The notes: a model not told the origin generated them from the letters alone. Positions 1-8,737 are shown, counted from the stretch's first letter. The stretch: 64,000 nt of DNA from Janthinobacterium aquaticum (GCF_009208565.1 NZ_WFLK01000001.1:434001-498000), one strand, 5' to 3'. A program made the numbers and translations.

Positions 1-90
1 GCCGCCAGCTGTTGTTTTGTGCGGCGATTGTCAAAGTGCCCCGTGCAAGAACAGATCGACAACACTGCCGGTGCACGGCGATAATCAGGC

Positions 91-687
91 ATGCCTGCTC
101 CTTCCATTGCCCCCACCAGCGTCCTGCCCGATACACAGCCCCGCCCTGATTCCCTGCGTGACCTGTTTTTCTCGTTTACCTGGCTGGCCCTGCAGGGTTT
201 TGGCGGCGTACTGGCCGTGATCCAGCGTGAAATGGTCGAGCGCAAGCGCTGGCTGACGCAGGAACAGTTTCTCGAAGACTGGGCAGTCGCGCAAATCATG
301 CCCGGTCCCAACGTGGTCAATCTGTCGCTGATGGTGGGCGGGCGCTATTTCGGCCTGAAGGGGGCACTGGCGGCGCTGGCCGGCATGCTGGCCGCGCCGC
401 TGGTGATCGTGCTGATCCTGGGCGTGCTTTACTCGCACTACGGACATTATCCGCAACTGGCAGGCGCCTTGCGCGGCATGGCGGCCGTGTCGGCCGGCAT
501 GATTGCGGCTACCGGCATCAAGCTTGCGGCAGCACTGGTCAAGCATCCGCTACCGCTGTGGCTGACACTGTCCATGGCGGCGCTGGGCGTATTGATGGTG
601 GCGGTGCTGCGCTGGCCACTGCCGTGGATACTGCTGGGGCTGGGCGGCTTTGGCGTCTGGGCCACCTATCGAAAGCTGCCACGATGA
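91..687 (+). CDS. chrA1: Chromate transporter, N-terminal-half subunit of a split ChrA pair
   Basis: Inner-membrane protein of the CHR (ChrA) family, 198 residues, about half the usual 400-residue ChrA. It has the family hallmarks near the N-terminus: a LALQGFGG stretch around residues 32-39, then the PGPNVVNLS motif around residue 70, followed by about five hydrophobic segments. Short ChrA proteins are known to occur as adjacent pairs that together replace the fused transporter, and the next gene is the matching half. The stop codon overlaps the next start (ATGA), so the two are translationally coupled. The family exports chromate or mediates anion movement; the true substrate here is not shown by sequence. 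The 90 bases before it show no recognisable gene. Confidence 0.9.
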   Translation: MPAPSIAPTSVLPDTQPRPDSLRDLFFSFTWLALQGFGGVLAVIQREMVERKRWLTQEQFLEDWAVAQIMPGPNVVNLSLMVGGRYFGLKGALAALAGMLAAPLVIVLILGVLYSHYGHYPQLAGALRGMAAVSAGMIAATGIKLAAALVKHPLPLWLTLSMAALGVLMVAVLRWPLPWILLGLGGFGVWATYRKLPR

Positions 688-1268
688 ACCCGCCACTGCA
701 ACTGGTGCTGACCGGCGCCGACTGGCTCAATCTGTTTGGCCACTATCTGCTGCTGTCGCTGATGTCGGTGGGTGGCGCCATTTCCACGACTGCCGAGATG
801 CACCGCTTCCTGGTCGAGCAGCATGGCTGGCTGACCCAGGCGCAGTTCAATGAATCGATTGCCATTGCCCAGGCCGCACCTGGCCCGAACGTCTTGTTTG
901 TTGCGCTGATGGGCTGGAACGTCGGCATGAACGCGGGCAGCACGACAGCGGCCTGCCTGGGCGTGTTCATTACCATGGTCGGCATCATGCTGCCCAGCAC
1001 CACGCTGACCTATCTGGCAGCGCAGTGGGGTTATCGCAACCGCGACCTGCGCGCTGTGCGCGCCTTCAAGCAGGGCATGGCGCCGATCGTGGTGGCGTTG
1101 CTGGTCTCGACCGGCCTGATCCTGGGCGGCGCCAACCATCGCCTGGCCACCGACTGGCCGGTATGGACGCTGTCGGTGTTGGCCGGCCTGATCATCTGGC
1201 GCACCAGGATACATCTGCTGTGGCTGCTGGGCGCCGGCGCCGTGCTCGGCTGGTACCAGATCATCTAG
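684..1268 (+). CDS. chrA2: Chromate transporter, C-terminal-half subunit of a split ChrA pair
   Basis: Second short-chain CHR-family membrane protein, 194 residues. Its own copy of the family signature is visible: LMSVGGAIS near residues 27-35 and APGPNVLFVALMGW near residue 69. The ATG at 684 overlaps the stop of the first half (ATGA); this start was chosen because a longer open frame beginning at 558 would run inside the first gene. The two proteins are expected to assemble into one functional transporter. The gene ends 3 bases before the convergent urtE stop, leaving essentially no space for a terminator. Confidence 0.9.
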   Translation: MNPPLQLVLTGADWLNLFGHYLLLSLMSVGGAISTTAEMHRFLVEQHGWLTQAQFNESIAIAQAAPGPNVLFVALMGWNVGMNAGSTTAACLGVFITMVGIMLPSTTLTYLAAQWGYRNRDLRAVRAFKQGMAPIVVALLVSTGLILGGANHRLATDWPVWTLSVLAGLIIWRTRIHLLWLLGAGAVLGWYQII

Positions 1269-1271
1269 CCG

Positions 1272-1970
1272 TCAGACGGCCAGGTGGCGCCGCACATCGT
1301 CGCCATCCATCTGGGCAGCGTTGCCGCTGGCCACCACGCTGCCACGCGAGAGCACCACGAACTGGTCGGCCAGCTCGCGTGCGAAGTCAAAATACTGTTC
1401 GCACAGCAAGATGGCCATGTCGCCGCGCTGCTTGAGCAGCGCAATCACGCGCCCGATATCCTTGATTACCGACGGCTGGATGCCTTCGGTGGGTTCGTCA
1501 AAGATAATGAGCTTCGGCTCGGCCAGCAAGGCGCGCGCAATGGCCAGTTGCTGCTGCTGGCCGCCAGACAGGTCGCCACCGCGGCGCTGCAGCATCTCTT
1601 TCAGGACCGGAAACAGTTCAAACACCTGTTCATCGATGCGCCCGGCCTGGCTGCCTTTTTTAACCGCCATGCCCATCAGCAGGTTTTCCTCGACGCTCAG
1701 GCGCGCAAAGATATCGCGCCCCTGCGGCACATACGCCATGCCGCGCGCGGCGCGCACATGCGGCGCCAGGCGCGTGATATCGCGTCCGTCAAAGCTGACT
1801 TGGCCTTCGCTGACAGGCAGCACGCCCATCAGGCATTTGAGCAGGGTTGTCTTGCCCACCCCGTTACGGCCCAGCAAGGCCAGGCATTCGCCCTTGCTGA
1901 CCGATAGAGAAATGCCGCGCAGCGTATGCGAGCTGCCATAGTATTGATGCAGTTGTTCCACTTGCAGCAT
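1272..1970 (-). CDS. urtE: Urea ABC transporter ATP-binding subunit UrtE
   Basis: Cytoplasmic ATPase of the high-affinity urea importer, 232 residues. Walker A is GRNGVGKTT, the ABC signature is LSGGQQQQLAIARAL, and Walker B is LIIFDEPTEGIQPS; the EGIQPS tail is typical of UrtE and LivF-type ATPases. The start at 1970 (MLQVEQLHQYYG) is preferred over a longer frame that begins inside urtD; it lies 4 bases after the urtD stop. It is the last gene of urtABCDE. No urease genes follow in the window, so urea hydrolysis must be encoded elsewhere. Confidence 0.95.
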   Translation of the reverse strand: MLQVEQLHQYYGSSHTLRGISLSVSKGECLALLGRNGVGKTTLLKCLMGVLPVSEGQVSFDGRDITRLAPHVRAARGMAYVPQGRDIFARLSVEENLLMGMAVKKGSQAGRIDEQVFELFPVLKEMLQRRGGDLSGGQQQQLAIARALLAEPKLIIFDEPTEGIQPSVIKDIGRVIALLKQRGDMAILLCEQYFDFARELADQFVVLSRGSVVASGNAAQMDGDDVRRHLAV

Positions 1971-1974
1971 GATG

Positions 1975-2805
1975 TCAGCGCCCCAGGTAAACTTCAATCA
2001 CACGTTCGTCGGCTTGCACCTGCTCCATGCGCCCTTGCGCCAGCACGCTGCCCTCATGCAGTACGGTCACAATGCCCTGCCGGGCAATGTCGGTCACAAA
2101 GCCCATGTCGTGCTCGACCACCATGATCGAATGCTTGCCGCGCAATTCGTTAAGCAGTTCGGCCGTGCGCGCCGTTTCCGCATCGGACATGCCGGCCACC
2201 GGCTCGTCGAGCAAAATCAGCTGCGGCTCCTGCATCAGCAGCATGCCGATTTCCAGCCACTGCTTCTGGCCATGCGACAGCAGGCCGGCAAGGCGGCGCT
2301 CCTGGCCGTTGAGGCGGATCAGGCGCAAGGTCGCTTCGATCCGGCCCAGCTGCGCCGAATCGAGCCGGGCAAACAGCGTCGTCATCACGCGTTTGTTCAT
2401 CTTCATGGCCAGTTCCAGGTTATCGAACACCGTGTGCTGCTCGAACACGGTGGGACGCTGGAACTTGCGGCCGATGCCGGCATGGGCGATCTGCGCTTCG
2501 CTCATGGTGGCCAGGTTCATGGTCTGGCCGAACCAGGCGCTGCCCGAGGTGGGACGGGTCTTGCCGGTGATCACGTCCATCATGGTAGTCTTGCCGGCGC
2601 CGTTGGGCCCGATAATGCAGCGCAGTTCCCCGACGGAAATGTCGAGGTTGAGCTTGTTGATGGCCTTGAAGCCGTCGAACGACACCGTGATGTCTTCCAG
2701 GTACAAAATGGCGCCGTGGGTGGTGTCAAGGCCGGGGCTCTTAACGCGGGCATATTGCGCGCCCGCCTCCGGCGCAGCCATGCCGGGCAACATGCGAATG
2801 CTCAT
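1975..2805 (-). CDS. urtD: Urea ABC transporter ATP-binding subunit UrtD
   Basis: Cytoplasmic ATPase of the urea importer, 276 residues, LivG type. Residues 1-30 form a short extension, then the domain opens with YLEDITVSFDGFKAINKLNL. Walker A is GPNGAGKTT; LSHGQKQWLEIGMLL is the divergent signature typical of UrtD, in place of LSGGQ; Walker B is LILLDEPVAGMSD. The start at 2805 overlaps the urtC stop (ATGA on the minus strand); the longer upstream frame is out-of-frame urtC sequence. It pairs with UrtE as a heterodimeric motor for UrtBC. Confidence 0.95.
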   Translation of the reverse strand: MSIRMLPGMAAPEAGAQYARVKSPGLDTTHGAILYLEDITVSFDGFKAINKLNLDISVGELRCIIGPNGAGKTTMMDVITGKTRPTSGSAWFGQTMNLATMSEAQIAHAGIGRKFQRPTVFEQHTVFDNLELAMKMNKRVMTTLFARLDSAQLGRIEATLRLIRLNGQERRLAGLLSHGQKQWLEIGMLLMQEPQLILLDEPVAGMSDAETARTAELLNELRGKHSIMVVEHDMGFVTDIARQGIVTVLHEGSVLAQGRMEQVQADERVIEVYLGR

Positions 2806-3929
2806 GCGCCCTCCTCGGCCGTTGCCGGTGCAGCATGCTTGCCACGCGCCAGGCGCACGCGTACGCTGTCGACCACGCCCAGCATGCCCTTTTGCATGAA
2901 GAGCGTGACGCCAATAAACAGCAGGCCCAGCGCAAACAGCCACAGCTCGGGCAAGGCGGCGGTAAACCAGCTCTTCAGGCCGTTGACGGTAAACGCGCCC
3001 AGGATCGGCCCGATCAGCGTGCCGCGTCCGCCCACCGCCACCCATACCACCATTTCTATCGAATTGGCCGGCGACATCTCGGAAGGATTGACCATGCCCA
3101 CCTGCGGCACATACAGCGCACCGGCAATGCCGCACAGCATGGCCGACAGGGTCCAGATAAACAGCTTGAACCACAGGGGGTTGTAGCCGAGGAACATCAG
3201 TCGCGCCTCGCTGTCACGCACCCCTTGCAGCACGCGCCCGAGCTTGGAGCTGACAATCGCGCGCGCACCGATCAGCGCCGCCACCAGCAGGGCCAGCGTC
3301 AGCAGGAACAGCACCGCCTTGGTGGCTGGCGCCGTCACGCTGTAGCCGAGGATAGTCTTGAAGTCGGTAAAACCGTTGTTGCCGCCAAAGCCAGTTTCAT
3401 TGCGAAAGAACAGCAGCATGAAGGCATACGTCATCGCTTGCGTGATAATCGAAAAATACACGCCCTTGATGCGCGAACGGAAGGCAAAATAGCCAAACAC
3501 AAACGCCAGCACGCCCGGCACCAGCACCACCAGCGCCATGCAATACCAGAAGTGCTCAGTCATGGCCCAGTACCAGGGGTAGTTGTTCCAGTCCAGAAAT
3601 TGCATGAAACCGGGCACGCTGCCTGCAGCCTGGCCGGCGCGCATCAGATACATACCGTGCGCATAGGCGCCCAGCGCAAAGAACACGCCATGGCCCAGCG
3701 ACAGGATACCGGTATAGCCCCAGACCAGGTCGAGCGCCAGCGCGGCCAGCGCGTAGCACATGAATTTGCCGACCAGGCCCACCGTGTAGGCCGACACATG
3801 CAGCGCATGGCCTTCGGCAAACAGCAGGTTGCATAGCGGCAGCAATGCGGCCAGCACCGTGCACGCAACGATGGCGGACCAGACGGGGCGCGAAAACAGC
3901 CCCTGCTTGACGGGAAATGAGCTGATCAT
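2802..3929 (-). CDS. urtC: Urea ABC transporter permease UrtC
   Basis: Inner-membrane permease of the LivM type, 375 residues with about ten hydrophobic segments. The family stretch LDLVWGYTGILSLGHGVFFALGAYAHGMYL lies around residues 63-92 (quoted in part: GYTGILSLGHGVFFALGAY). The conserved motif preceding the cytoplasmic coupling loop reads VRDSEARLMFLGY. The start at 3929 overlaps the urtB stop by 4 bases. With UrtB it forms the membrane channel; UrtA delivers urea and UrtD/E power transport. Confidence 0.95.
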   Translation of the reverse strand: MISSFPVKQGLFSRPVWSAIVACTVLAALLPLCNLLFAEGHALHVSAYTVGLVGKFMCYALAALALDLVWGYTGILSLGHGVFFALGAYAHGMYLMRAGQAAGSVPGFMQFLDWNNYPWYWAMTEHFWYCMALVVLVPGVLAFVFGYFAFRSRIKGVYFSIITQAMTYAFMLLFFRNETGFGGNNGFTDFKTILGYSVTAPATKAVLFLLTLALLVAALIGARAIVSSKLGRVLQGVRDSEARLMFLGYNPLWFKLFIWTLSAMLCGIAGALYVPQVGMVNPSEMSPANSIEMVVWVAVGGRGTLIGPILGAFTVNGLKSWFTAALPELWLFALGLLFIGVTLFMQKGMLGVVDSVRVRLARGKHAAPATAEEGA

Positions 3930-5524
3930 TCGACGCTGCGTCCTTTCATGGCAAACAGGCCCTGCGGCTGGCGCTGGATAAACACGATGATGAACACCAG
4001 GATGGCAATTTTGGCCAGCACGGCGCCGGCCACCGGCTCGAGAAATTTGTTGACTTCGCCCAGCCCCAGCGCGGCAATCACGGTGCCGGCCAGCTGCCCG
4101 ACGCCGCCCAGCACCACCACCATAAAGGAGTCGACGATATAGCTCTGGCCCAGGTCCGGCCCCACATTGCCCAACTGCGACAGCGCCACGCCGCCCAGGC
4201 CGGCAATGCCCGAACCGAGGCCAAAGGTCAGCATATCGACCTTGCCGGTCGAGACGCCAACGCAGGACGCCATGCGGCGGTTCTGCGTGACGGCGCGCAC
4301 GAACAGGCCCAGCCGCGTCTTGTTGAGTATCAGCCACACACACGCCACCACCACGCAGGCAAAACCGATAATCACCAGCCGGTTCCACGGCAGCACCAGG
4401 CCACCCAGCACCGTCACGCCGCCCGACATCCAGGCCGGGTTGGCCACCTCGACGTTTTGCGCACCAAACACGGTGCGCACCGCCTGCATCAGGATCAGGC
4501 TGATGCCCCAGGTGGCCAGCAGCGTTTCAAGCGGGCGGCCGTACAGCCAGCGGATTACCGTGCGCTCAAGCACCACGCCCACCAGTGCGGCGACCAGGAA
4601 GGCGGCCGGCACCGCTGCCAGCAAGTAGGCATCCTGCATGCCGGGCAGGTACTGGCGGAAAAACAGCTGGCACAAATAGGTGGTGTAGGCGCCGATCATC
4701 AGCAGTTCGCCGTGCGCCATATTGATAATGCCCATCAGGCCAAAGGTAATGGCCAGACCCAGCGCGGCCAGCAGCAGCACGCTACCCAGCGAAATACCAT
4801 AAAACACATTACCGGCAAATTCCATGCGCGCCACGCGCCCCTCGATGGCGCTGATGGTCTGAACGGCGGCAATCTGGACCGCTTCGTCCGGCTCGTGCGC
4901 GCGCCCTTGTGCGTCTTTTTCCAGCATCGCGCGCAGGCGAGGCAACAGTCGCGCATCGCTGCTGCCGCCCAGCGCCAGCACTGCCTGTCTGCGCACGGGT
5001 GCATCGGAAGACTGCAGGTCGGCGCTGGCAATGACCTGCGCCAGGATCTGCCGGATCTGCGCATCGCTTTCCTGCGCCAACGCCTTGCGGATCAACGGCG
5101 CCTGCGCCGGATCGACCGACTTTTGCAGCTCGCTGGCCGCAGCCAGGCGCGTGGCGCGCTCGGGCGACAACAGCGCCAGTCCGGACAAGGCGCCCTGCAC
5201 TGCCGAGCGCAAGCGGTTATTGACCATCACGCCATCGACGCCATCGGGCACCGCACCATTGCTGCCGCTGGCAGGATCGAACGCCTGCTCGCCCTCGATC
5301 ACCAGCACGCGCCCGTCCGGCGTGGCATACAGCGCCTCGTCCTGCAGCGCCTGCAGCACGCGCGCTGCCTCCGGCGTGGCCAGCGCCGCCAGCTGCCCCA
5401 CGGCCGCCACGCGCGCTTCCGGATCGTCACCAGCGAGCGGCTTTAACAAGGCAGCATCGATGGCTGCCTGCGCCAGTGCAGGCAGCAGGCACAACAACAG
5501 CAAAATACGGCTAGTCAGACGCAT
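3926..5524 (-). CDS. urtB: Urea ABC transporter permease UrtB with N-terminal periplasmic extension
   Basis: Inner-membrane permease of the LivH type, 532 residues. A signal-peptide-like N-terminus (LLLLCLLPALAQA) precedes a soluble region of about 230 residues with alpha-helical, HEAT-like character (repeated LLPRLRAML and RQAVLALGG type helices). The permease core begins near residue 240 (FYGISLGSVLLLAALGLAITFGLMGIINMAHGE). The long N-terminal region is normal for proteobacterial UrtB and distinguishes it from LivH. It is separated from urtA by about 107 bases that hold a UUCG-capped hairpin, and its stop overlaps the urtC start. Confidence 0.95.
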   Translation of the reverse strand: MRLTSRILLLLCLLPALAQAAIDAALLKPLAGDDPEARVAAVGQLAALATPEAARVLQALQDEALYATPDGRVLVIEGEQAFDPASGSNGAVPDGVDGVMVNNRLRSAVQGALSGLALLSPERATRLAAASELQKSVDPAQAPLIRKALAQESDAQIRQILAQVIASADLQSSDAPVRRQAVLALGGSSDARLLPRLRAMLEKDAQGRAHEPDEAVQIAAVQTISAIEGRVARMEFAGNVFYGISLGSVLLLAALGLAITFGLMGIINMAHGELLMIGAYTTYLCQLFFRQYLPGMQDAYLLAAVPAAFLVAALVGVVLERTVIRWLYGRPLETLLATWGISLILMQAVRTVFGAQNVEVANPAWMSGGVTVLGGLVLPWNRLVIIGFACVVVACVWLILNKTRLGLFVRAVTQNRRMASCVGVSTGKVDMLTFGLGSGIAGLGGVALSQLGNVGPDLGQSYIVDSFMVVVLGGVGQLAGTVIAALGLGEVNKFLEPVAGAVLAKIAILVFIIVFIQRQPQGLFAMKGRSVE

Positions 5525-5584
5525 GCGGACGACCTCTCAAGTTTGCTTCAGGCGGACTGAATCCAGGCACAGTTTTGATATTGA

Positions 5585-5606
5585 ACCCAACGGCGAACCG
5601 CCGGGT
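5585..5606 (-). terminator. Intercistronic stem-loop with UUCG loop between urtA and urtB
   Basis: On the minus strand the sequence ACCCGGCGG-TTCG-CCGTTGGGT can fold into a 9-bp stem (two G-U pairs) with a stable UUCG tetraloop. There is no T-run after it, so it looks like an attenuator or a 3'-end-protecting hairpin. Such an element would give more of the binding protein UrtA than of the membrane parts. The effect is inferred; the structure is read from the bases. Confidence 0.6.
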
Positions 5607-5631
5607 CGGACCTTGCTGTGGGATTAAAAAA

Positions 5632-6882
5632 CTACTGCTGCTTGCCCTCATTACCCTTGATAAACGGACTCCACGGCTGCGCGCGGATCGGTTCCCTGGT
5701 TTTCCACACCACATTGAACTGGCCGTCAGCCTTGATCTCGCCGATCATTACCGGCTTGTGCAGATGGTGGTTGGTGGCGTCCATGGTCAGCGTAAAGCCG
5801 GACGGCGCCTTGAAGCTCTGCCCGGCCATGGCCGCGATCACCTTGTCGGTATCGGTGGACTTGGCTTTCTCGACCGCCTGCGCCCACATATGGATGCCGA
5901 CGTAGGTCGCTTCCATCGGGTCATTGGTCACCACCGTGCCGGCATTGGGCAGCTTTTGCGCCACCGCATAGGCTTTCCATTGCTTGATAAAGGCCGCGTT
6001 GACGGGGTTTTTGACCGATTCGAAATAGTTCCAGGCCGCCAGATGACCCAGTAGCGGCTTGGTATCGATGCCGCGCAACTCCTCTTCGCCCACCGAGAAC
6101 GCCACCACCGGCACATCGGTTGCCTTCAGGCCTGCATTGCCCAGCTCCTTGTAGAACGGCACGTTGGAGTCGCCATTGATGGTGGAGATAACTGCCGTCT
6201 TGCCACCGGCCGAGAACTTCTTGATATTGGCCACGATGGTCTGGTAGTCGGCATGACCGAACGGCGTATAGACTTCGCTGATATCGCTGTCCTTGACGCC
6301 CTTGCTTTTCAAAAACGCGCGCAGGATCTTGTTGGTGGTGCGCGGGTACACGTAATCGGTGCCCAGCAGCACAAAGCGCTTGGCGCCGCCACCGTCCTTG
6401 CTCATCAGATACTCCACCGCAGGAATTGCCTGCTGGTTCGGTGCAGCGCCCGTGTAAAACACGTTCTTTTCCAGCTCCTCGCCTTCATACTGCACCGGAT
6501 AGAACAACAGGCTGTTGAGTTCCTTAAATACCGGCAAGACCGACTTGCGCGACACCGAGGTCCAGCAGCCAAACACCACCGACACCTTGTCCTGCGCAAT
6601 CAGCTGGCGTGCCTTTTCGGCAAACAGCGGCCAGTTCGACGCCGGGTCGACTACCACGGGTTCGAGCTTCTTGCCCAATACGCCGCCCTTGGCGTTGATC
6701 TCGGCGATCGTCATCAGCGCCACATCCTTGAGCGACGTTTCCGAGATGGCCATGGTGCCCGACAGCGAATGCAAAATACCCACCTTGATGGTGTCGGCGG
6801 CAAACGCCGCCGGGGAAAAACCTGCCGTGCTCAAGGCCAGTGCGCCTGCTGCTGCCGCTTTCAGGATGATTCTTCGTGACAT
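5632..6882 (-). CDS. urtA: Urea ABC transporter substrate-binding protein UrtA
   Basis: Periplasmic urea-binding protein, 416 residues, first gene of urtABCDE. The N-terminus MSRRIILKAAAAGALALSTAG is a signal peptide, possibly Tat-like (SRRIILK), cleaved near AFAADTIKVG. The mature start DTIKVGILHSLSGTMAISE is the typical UrtA opening, where the family contacts urea. Later blocks VFGCWTSVSRKSVLPVFKE and LLFYPVQYEGEE are UrtA hallmarks. A good ribosome-binding site (CTGGAG) lies 6 bases before the ATG. The sigma-54-type promoter upstream points to nitrogen control. Confidence 0.96.
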   Translation of the reverse strand: MSRRIILKAAAAGALALSTAGFSPAAFAADTIKVGILHSLSGTMAISETSLKDVALMTIAEINAKGGVLGKKLEPVVVDPASNWPLFAEKARQLIAQDKVSVVFGCWTSVSRKSVLPVFKELNSLLFYPVQYEGEELEKNVFYTGAAPNQQAIPAVEYLMSKDGGGAKRFVLLGTDYVYPRTTNKILRAFLKSKGVKDSDISEVYTPFGHADYQTIVANIKKFSAGGKTAVISTINGDSNVPFYKELGNAGLKATDVPVVAFSVGEEELRGIDTKPLLGHLAAWNYFESVKNPVNAAFIKQWKAYAVAQKLPNAGTVVTNDPMEATYVGIHMWAQAVEKAKSTDTDKVIAAMAGQSFKAPSGFTLTMDATNHHLHKPVMIGEIKADGQFNVVWKTREPIRAQPWSPFIKGNEGKQQ

Positions 6883-6938
6883 GGTGACTCCAGGTTAAGG
6901 TGCTGCATGCGTGTCGGAAGGGGCTACCATGTTGTTAA

Positions 6939-6954
6939 AGCAGAATGTATGCCA
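6939..6954 (-). promoter_or_regulatory. Sigma-54 type -24/-12 promoter for urtABCDE
   Basis: On the minus strand TGGCATACATTCTGCT matches the sigma-54 consensus TGGCAC-N5-TTGCW. The GG (6952-6953) and GC (6940-6941) doublets are separated by exactly 10 bases. The predicted transcript start is about 45 bases before the urtA ATG. Nitrogen-limited transcription of urea transporters by NtrC and RpoN is well established in proteobacteria. Confidence 0.75.
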
Positions 6955-6984
6955 GCATCTGGCCCCGACACGCACGCGACCCAC

Positions 6985-7000
6985 GCCACGCTTTGGTGCA
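6985..7000. promoter_or_regulatory. Candidate NtrC binding site upstream of urtA
   Basis: GCCACGCTTTGGTGCA resembles the NtrC box (GCACY-N4-TGGTGCA): the right half TGGTGCA is perfect and the left half is degenerate. It lies about 30 bases upstream of the sigma-54 -24 element. That is closer than many enhancers, so it may be one member of an array; a further TTGCACG half-site is at about 7013-7019. Confidence 0.5.
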
Positions 7001-7017
7001 GCCGTGATGTTGTTGCA

Positions 7018-7058
7018 CGAAAAAAAACCCGGCTGCACAGGCGCTGTGCAGCCGGGTT
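7018..7058 (-). terminator. Rho-independent terminator after the DUF4349 gene
   Basis: A perfect 15-bp inverted repeat (7026-7040 with 7044-7058, loop of 3) reads on the minus strand as AACCCGGCTGCACAG and its complement, followed by a run of eight T. It ends the minus-strand DUF4349 transcript 27 bases after its stop and insulates the urtA promoter. Confidence 0.9.
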
Positions 7059-7084
7059 CGATTGATGCACCAGACGGCAGTGCA

Positions 7085-7894
7085 TCAGCGCGTGTCGGGT
7101 TTCCTTGCACCACGCAAACGGCGCCAGCCCTTGCGCCCCAGCGGGAACAGCAGCACAAAGGCCAGCAACCACGGCAGGATATAGGCCATGGCGGTAATCG
7201 CATTGCCCGTGCCTTCGGACAGGTTCTCGGTAAAGTTGCCCAGCGAGTGCCGGATCGGCGACCAGAACGACTGGCGGCCCTGGCTGCTCAGCGACACAGT
7301 AAGCAGGTCAGACTCGATGCGCTGCATCAGCTGCACATTGGCGGCGGTAGCCTGCTCCAGTTCGGTCTGCACGGTGGCCAGCTCGCGGGTCACCTTGATC
7401 AGCGCATCGACGTCTTTCGCCGAGCGCTGTTCCAGCGTTTGCAGCTGCGCCTGGTATTGCCTGAGCATCGCCAGTCGCTTGTTGCTGTCAAACACAGGAC
7501 GCCCCAGGTCTTCCACTTTGGTGCCCTGGCTGGTCACGTCGCCACCAGCGGCGACCAGCTCGACCAGCTTTTTCACGCCGGCCTGTTTGGCACGCATGCT
7601 GATGCGCGCCTGCACATGGCGGCCACTGTCGATGCTCGAATCGAGCAGGATGCAGCCGTTGGCCGTATCGGCCTTGCAGGCAGCGATGACTTTTTCATAT
7701 AGCGGGCGCAGCTGCGCTTCGCTGGTGTCGACGCTGACGCTATGCTCGTAAGCAAGAAACTCGCTGCCTTTGTCGCGCCCTTCCAATCGCGCTGCGCTGG
7801 AAGCGCCGCCCTGTTCGGCTTTAGGGGCGCAGCCGGCAAGCAAGGCAACCATCATGACCAGGATCAGCTTGATTGCATTTGGCGAAGGTTGCAT
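7085..7894 (-). CDS. DUF4349 domain-containing lipoprotein
   Basis: Predicted envelope lipoprotein of 269 residues. The N-terminus MQPSPNAIKLILVMMVALLAGCAPK has a clear lipobox (LLAGC, Cys 22). DUF4349 follows: a beta-rich first part (SEFLAYEHSVSVDTSEAQLRPLYEKV), a coiled-coil middle with QAQLQTLEQRSAKDVDAL around residues 150-190, and a C-terminal membrane helix (ITAMAYILPWLLAFVLLF) before a basic tail. This arrangement is the family norm; function is unknown. The start at 7894 has an AGAGG site 6 bases upstream, better than the upstream ATG at 7930. It is divergent from the DUF2760/Hsp70 operon, with about 260 bases between them. Confidence 0.85.
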   Translation of the reverse strand: MQPSPNAIKLILVMMVALLAGCAPKAEQGGASSAARLEGRDKGSEFLAYEHSVSVDTSEAQLRPLYEKVIAACKADTANGCILLDSSIDSGRHVQARISMRAKQAGVKKLVELVAAGGDVTSQGTKVEDLGRPVFDSNKRLAMLRQYQAQLQTLEQRSAKDVDALIKVTRELATVQTELEQATAANVQLMQRIESDLLTVSLSSQGRQSFWSPIRHSLGNFTENLSEGTGNAITAMAYILPWLLAFVLLFPLGRKGWRRLRGARKPDTR

Positions 7895-8155
7895 GGCGGC
7901 CTCTGAAGAAGTGGAACGGTGAAATTTCATTATCTCGCGAAAATATTAAGCAAAAAACAAGCGCCGATTGTAATGTATTTCGACTGGCACGCCCGGCACG
8001 GTTGCCGCAAGCGGCCCGCCCGCTTTGGCGCAAGCGTGCAAGCTGGTATCATGCGGGCAAACACCGAGCGCCCATGCGCCTCGCTACCGCGAAGCGGCCC
8101 AGCTTTTGCGCGCCGCCGACGCCTCACCACAAAACACAAGAGAAAACACCTCATC

Positions 8156-8737
8156 ATGAGCACACCAACGTCCCATCCATCGTTCTGGCGCAGAATCCCG
8201 CTGGCTTTCGGCGCCTTTTTCAGCACCCTGTCCGACGGCGCCTATGCTGCGCGCGTGGAAAAACTGCATCTGCCCGAAGCTGCGCCGGTAGCACCAGTCG
8301 CACCCGCAGCACCGGTTGCCCCGGCACCGGCAGCGGCGCCCGTGATCGTCAAAGAAGCCACGCCAGACGCCGCACTGCAACTGCTGGCGCTGCTGCAGCG
8401 CGAAGCGCGCCTGATTGACTTTACCCAGGAAAACCTGGCCGGCCATGCCGACGCCGATATCGGCGCTGCCGCGCGCGTGGTGCACGAAGGCTGCGCCAAG
8501 GTGCTGCGCGACTATTTCACCATCGAAGCGGTGCGCCAGGAAGCAGAAGGCAGCCGCGTGACGCTGCCGGCCGGCTTTGATCCGGCCAGCGTGCGCCTGA
8601 CCGGCAACGTGGTTGGCGCCGCGCCATTTACCGGCACGCTCAGCCACCGCGGCTGGCGCGCTGCCGGCGTGCGCCTGCCAAAACTGAGCGAGCAGCACGA
8701 TGCCGCCATCCTGGCGCCGGCCGAGGTGGAACTGTGA
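8156..8737 (+). CDS. DUF2760 domain-containing protein
   Basis: 193-residue protein of unknown function. A hydrophobic stretch near the N-terminus (IPLAFGAFFSTLSDGAYAARV) is followed by an Ala-Pro-Val-rich linker (about residues 40-62). The globular DUF2760 domain runs from residue 70 to the end, with LLALLQREARLIDFTQENL, HEGCAKVLRDYF and the closing SHRGWRAAGVRLPKL that typify the family. It is the first gene of a three-gene operon and its stop overlaps the next start (GTGA). Genes of this family sit beside Hsp70-like genes in many proteobacteria, so a role as client adaptor or cochaperone is a reasonable inference but unproven. Confidence 0.85.
   Translation: MSTPTSHPSFWRRIPLAFGAFFSTLSDGAYAARVEKLHLPEAAPVAPVAPAAPVAPAPAAAPVIVKEATPDAALQLLALLQREARLIDFTQENLAGHADADIGAAARVVHEGCAKVLRDYFTIEAVRQEAEGSRVTLPAGFDPASVRLTGNVVGAAPFTGTLSHRGWRAAGVRLPKLSEQHDAAILAPAEVEL

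Noticed and set aside
85..546. Long minus-strand open frame opposite the first chromate transporter gene
   Set aside because: It is rich in His, Gln and Arg with no family pattern, typical of the antisense shadow of a high-GC gene; the plus-strand frame has the ChrA motifs.
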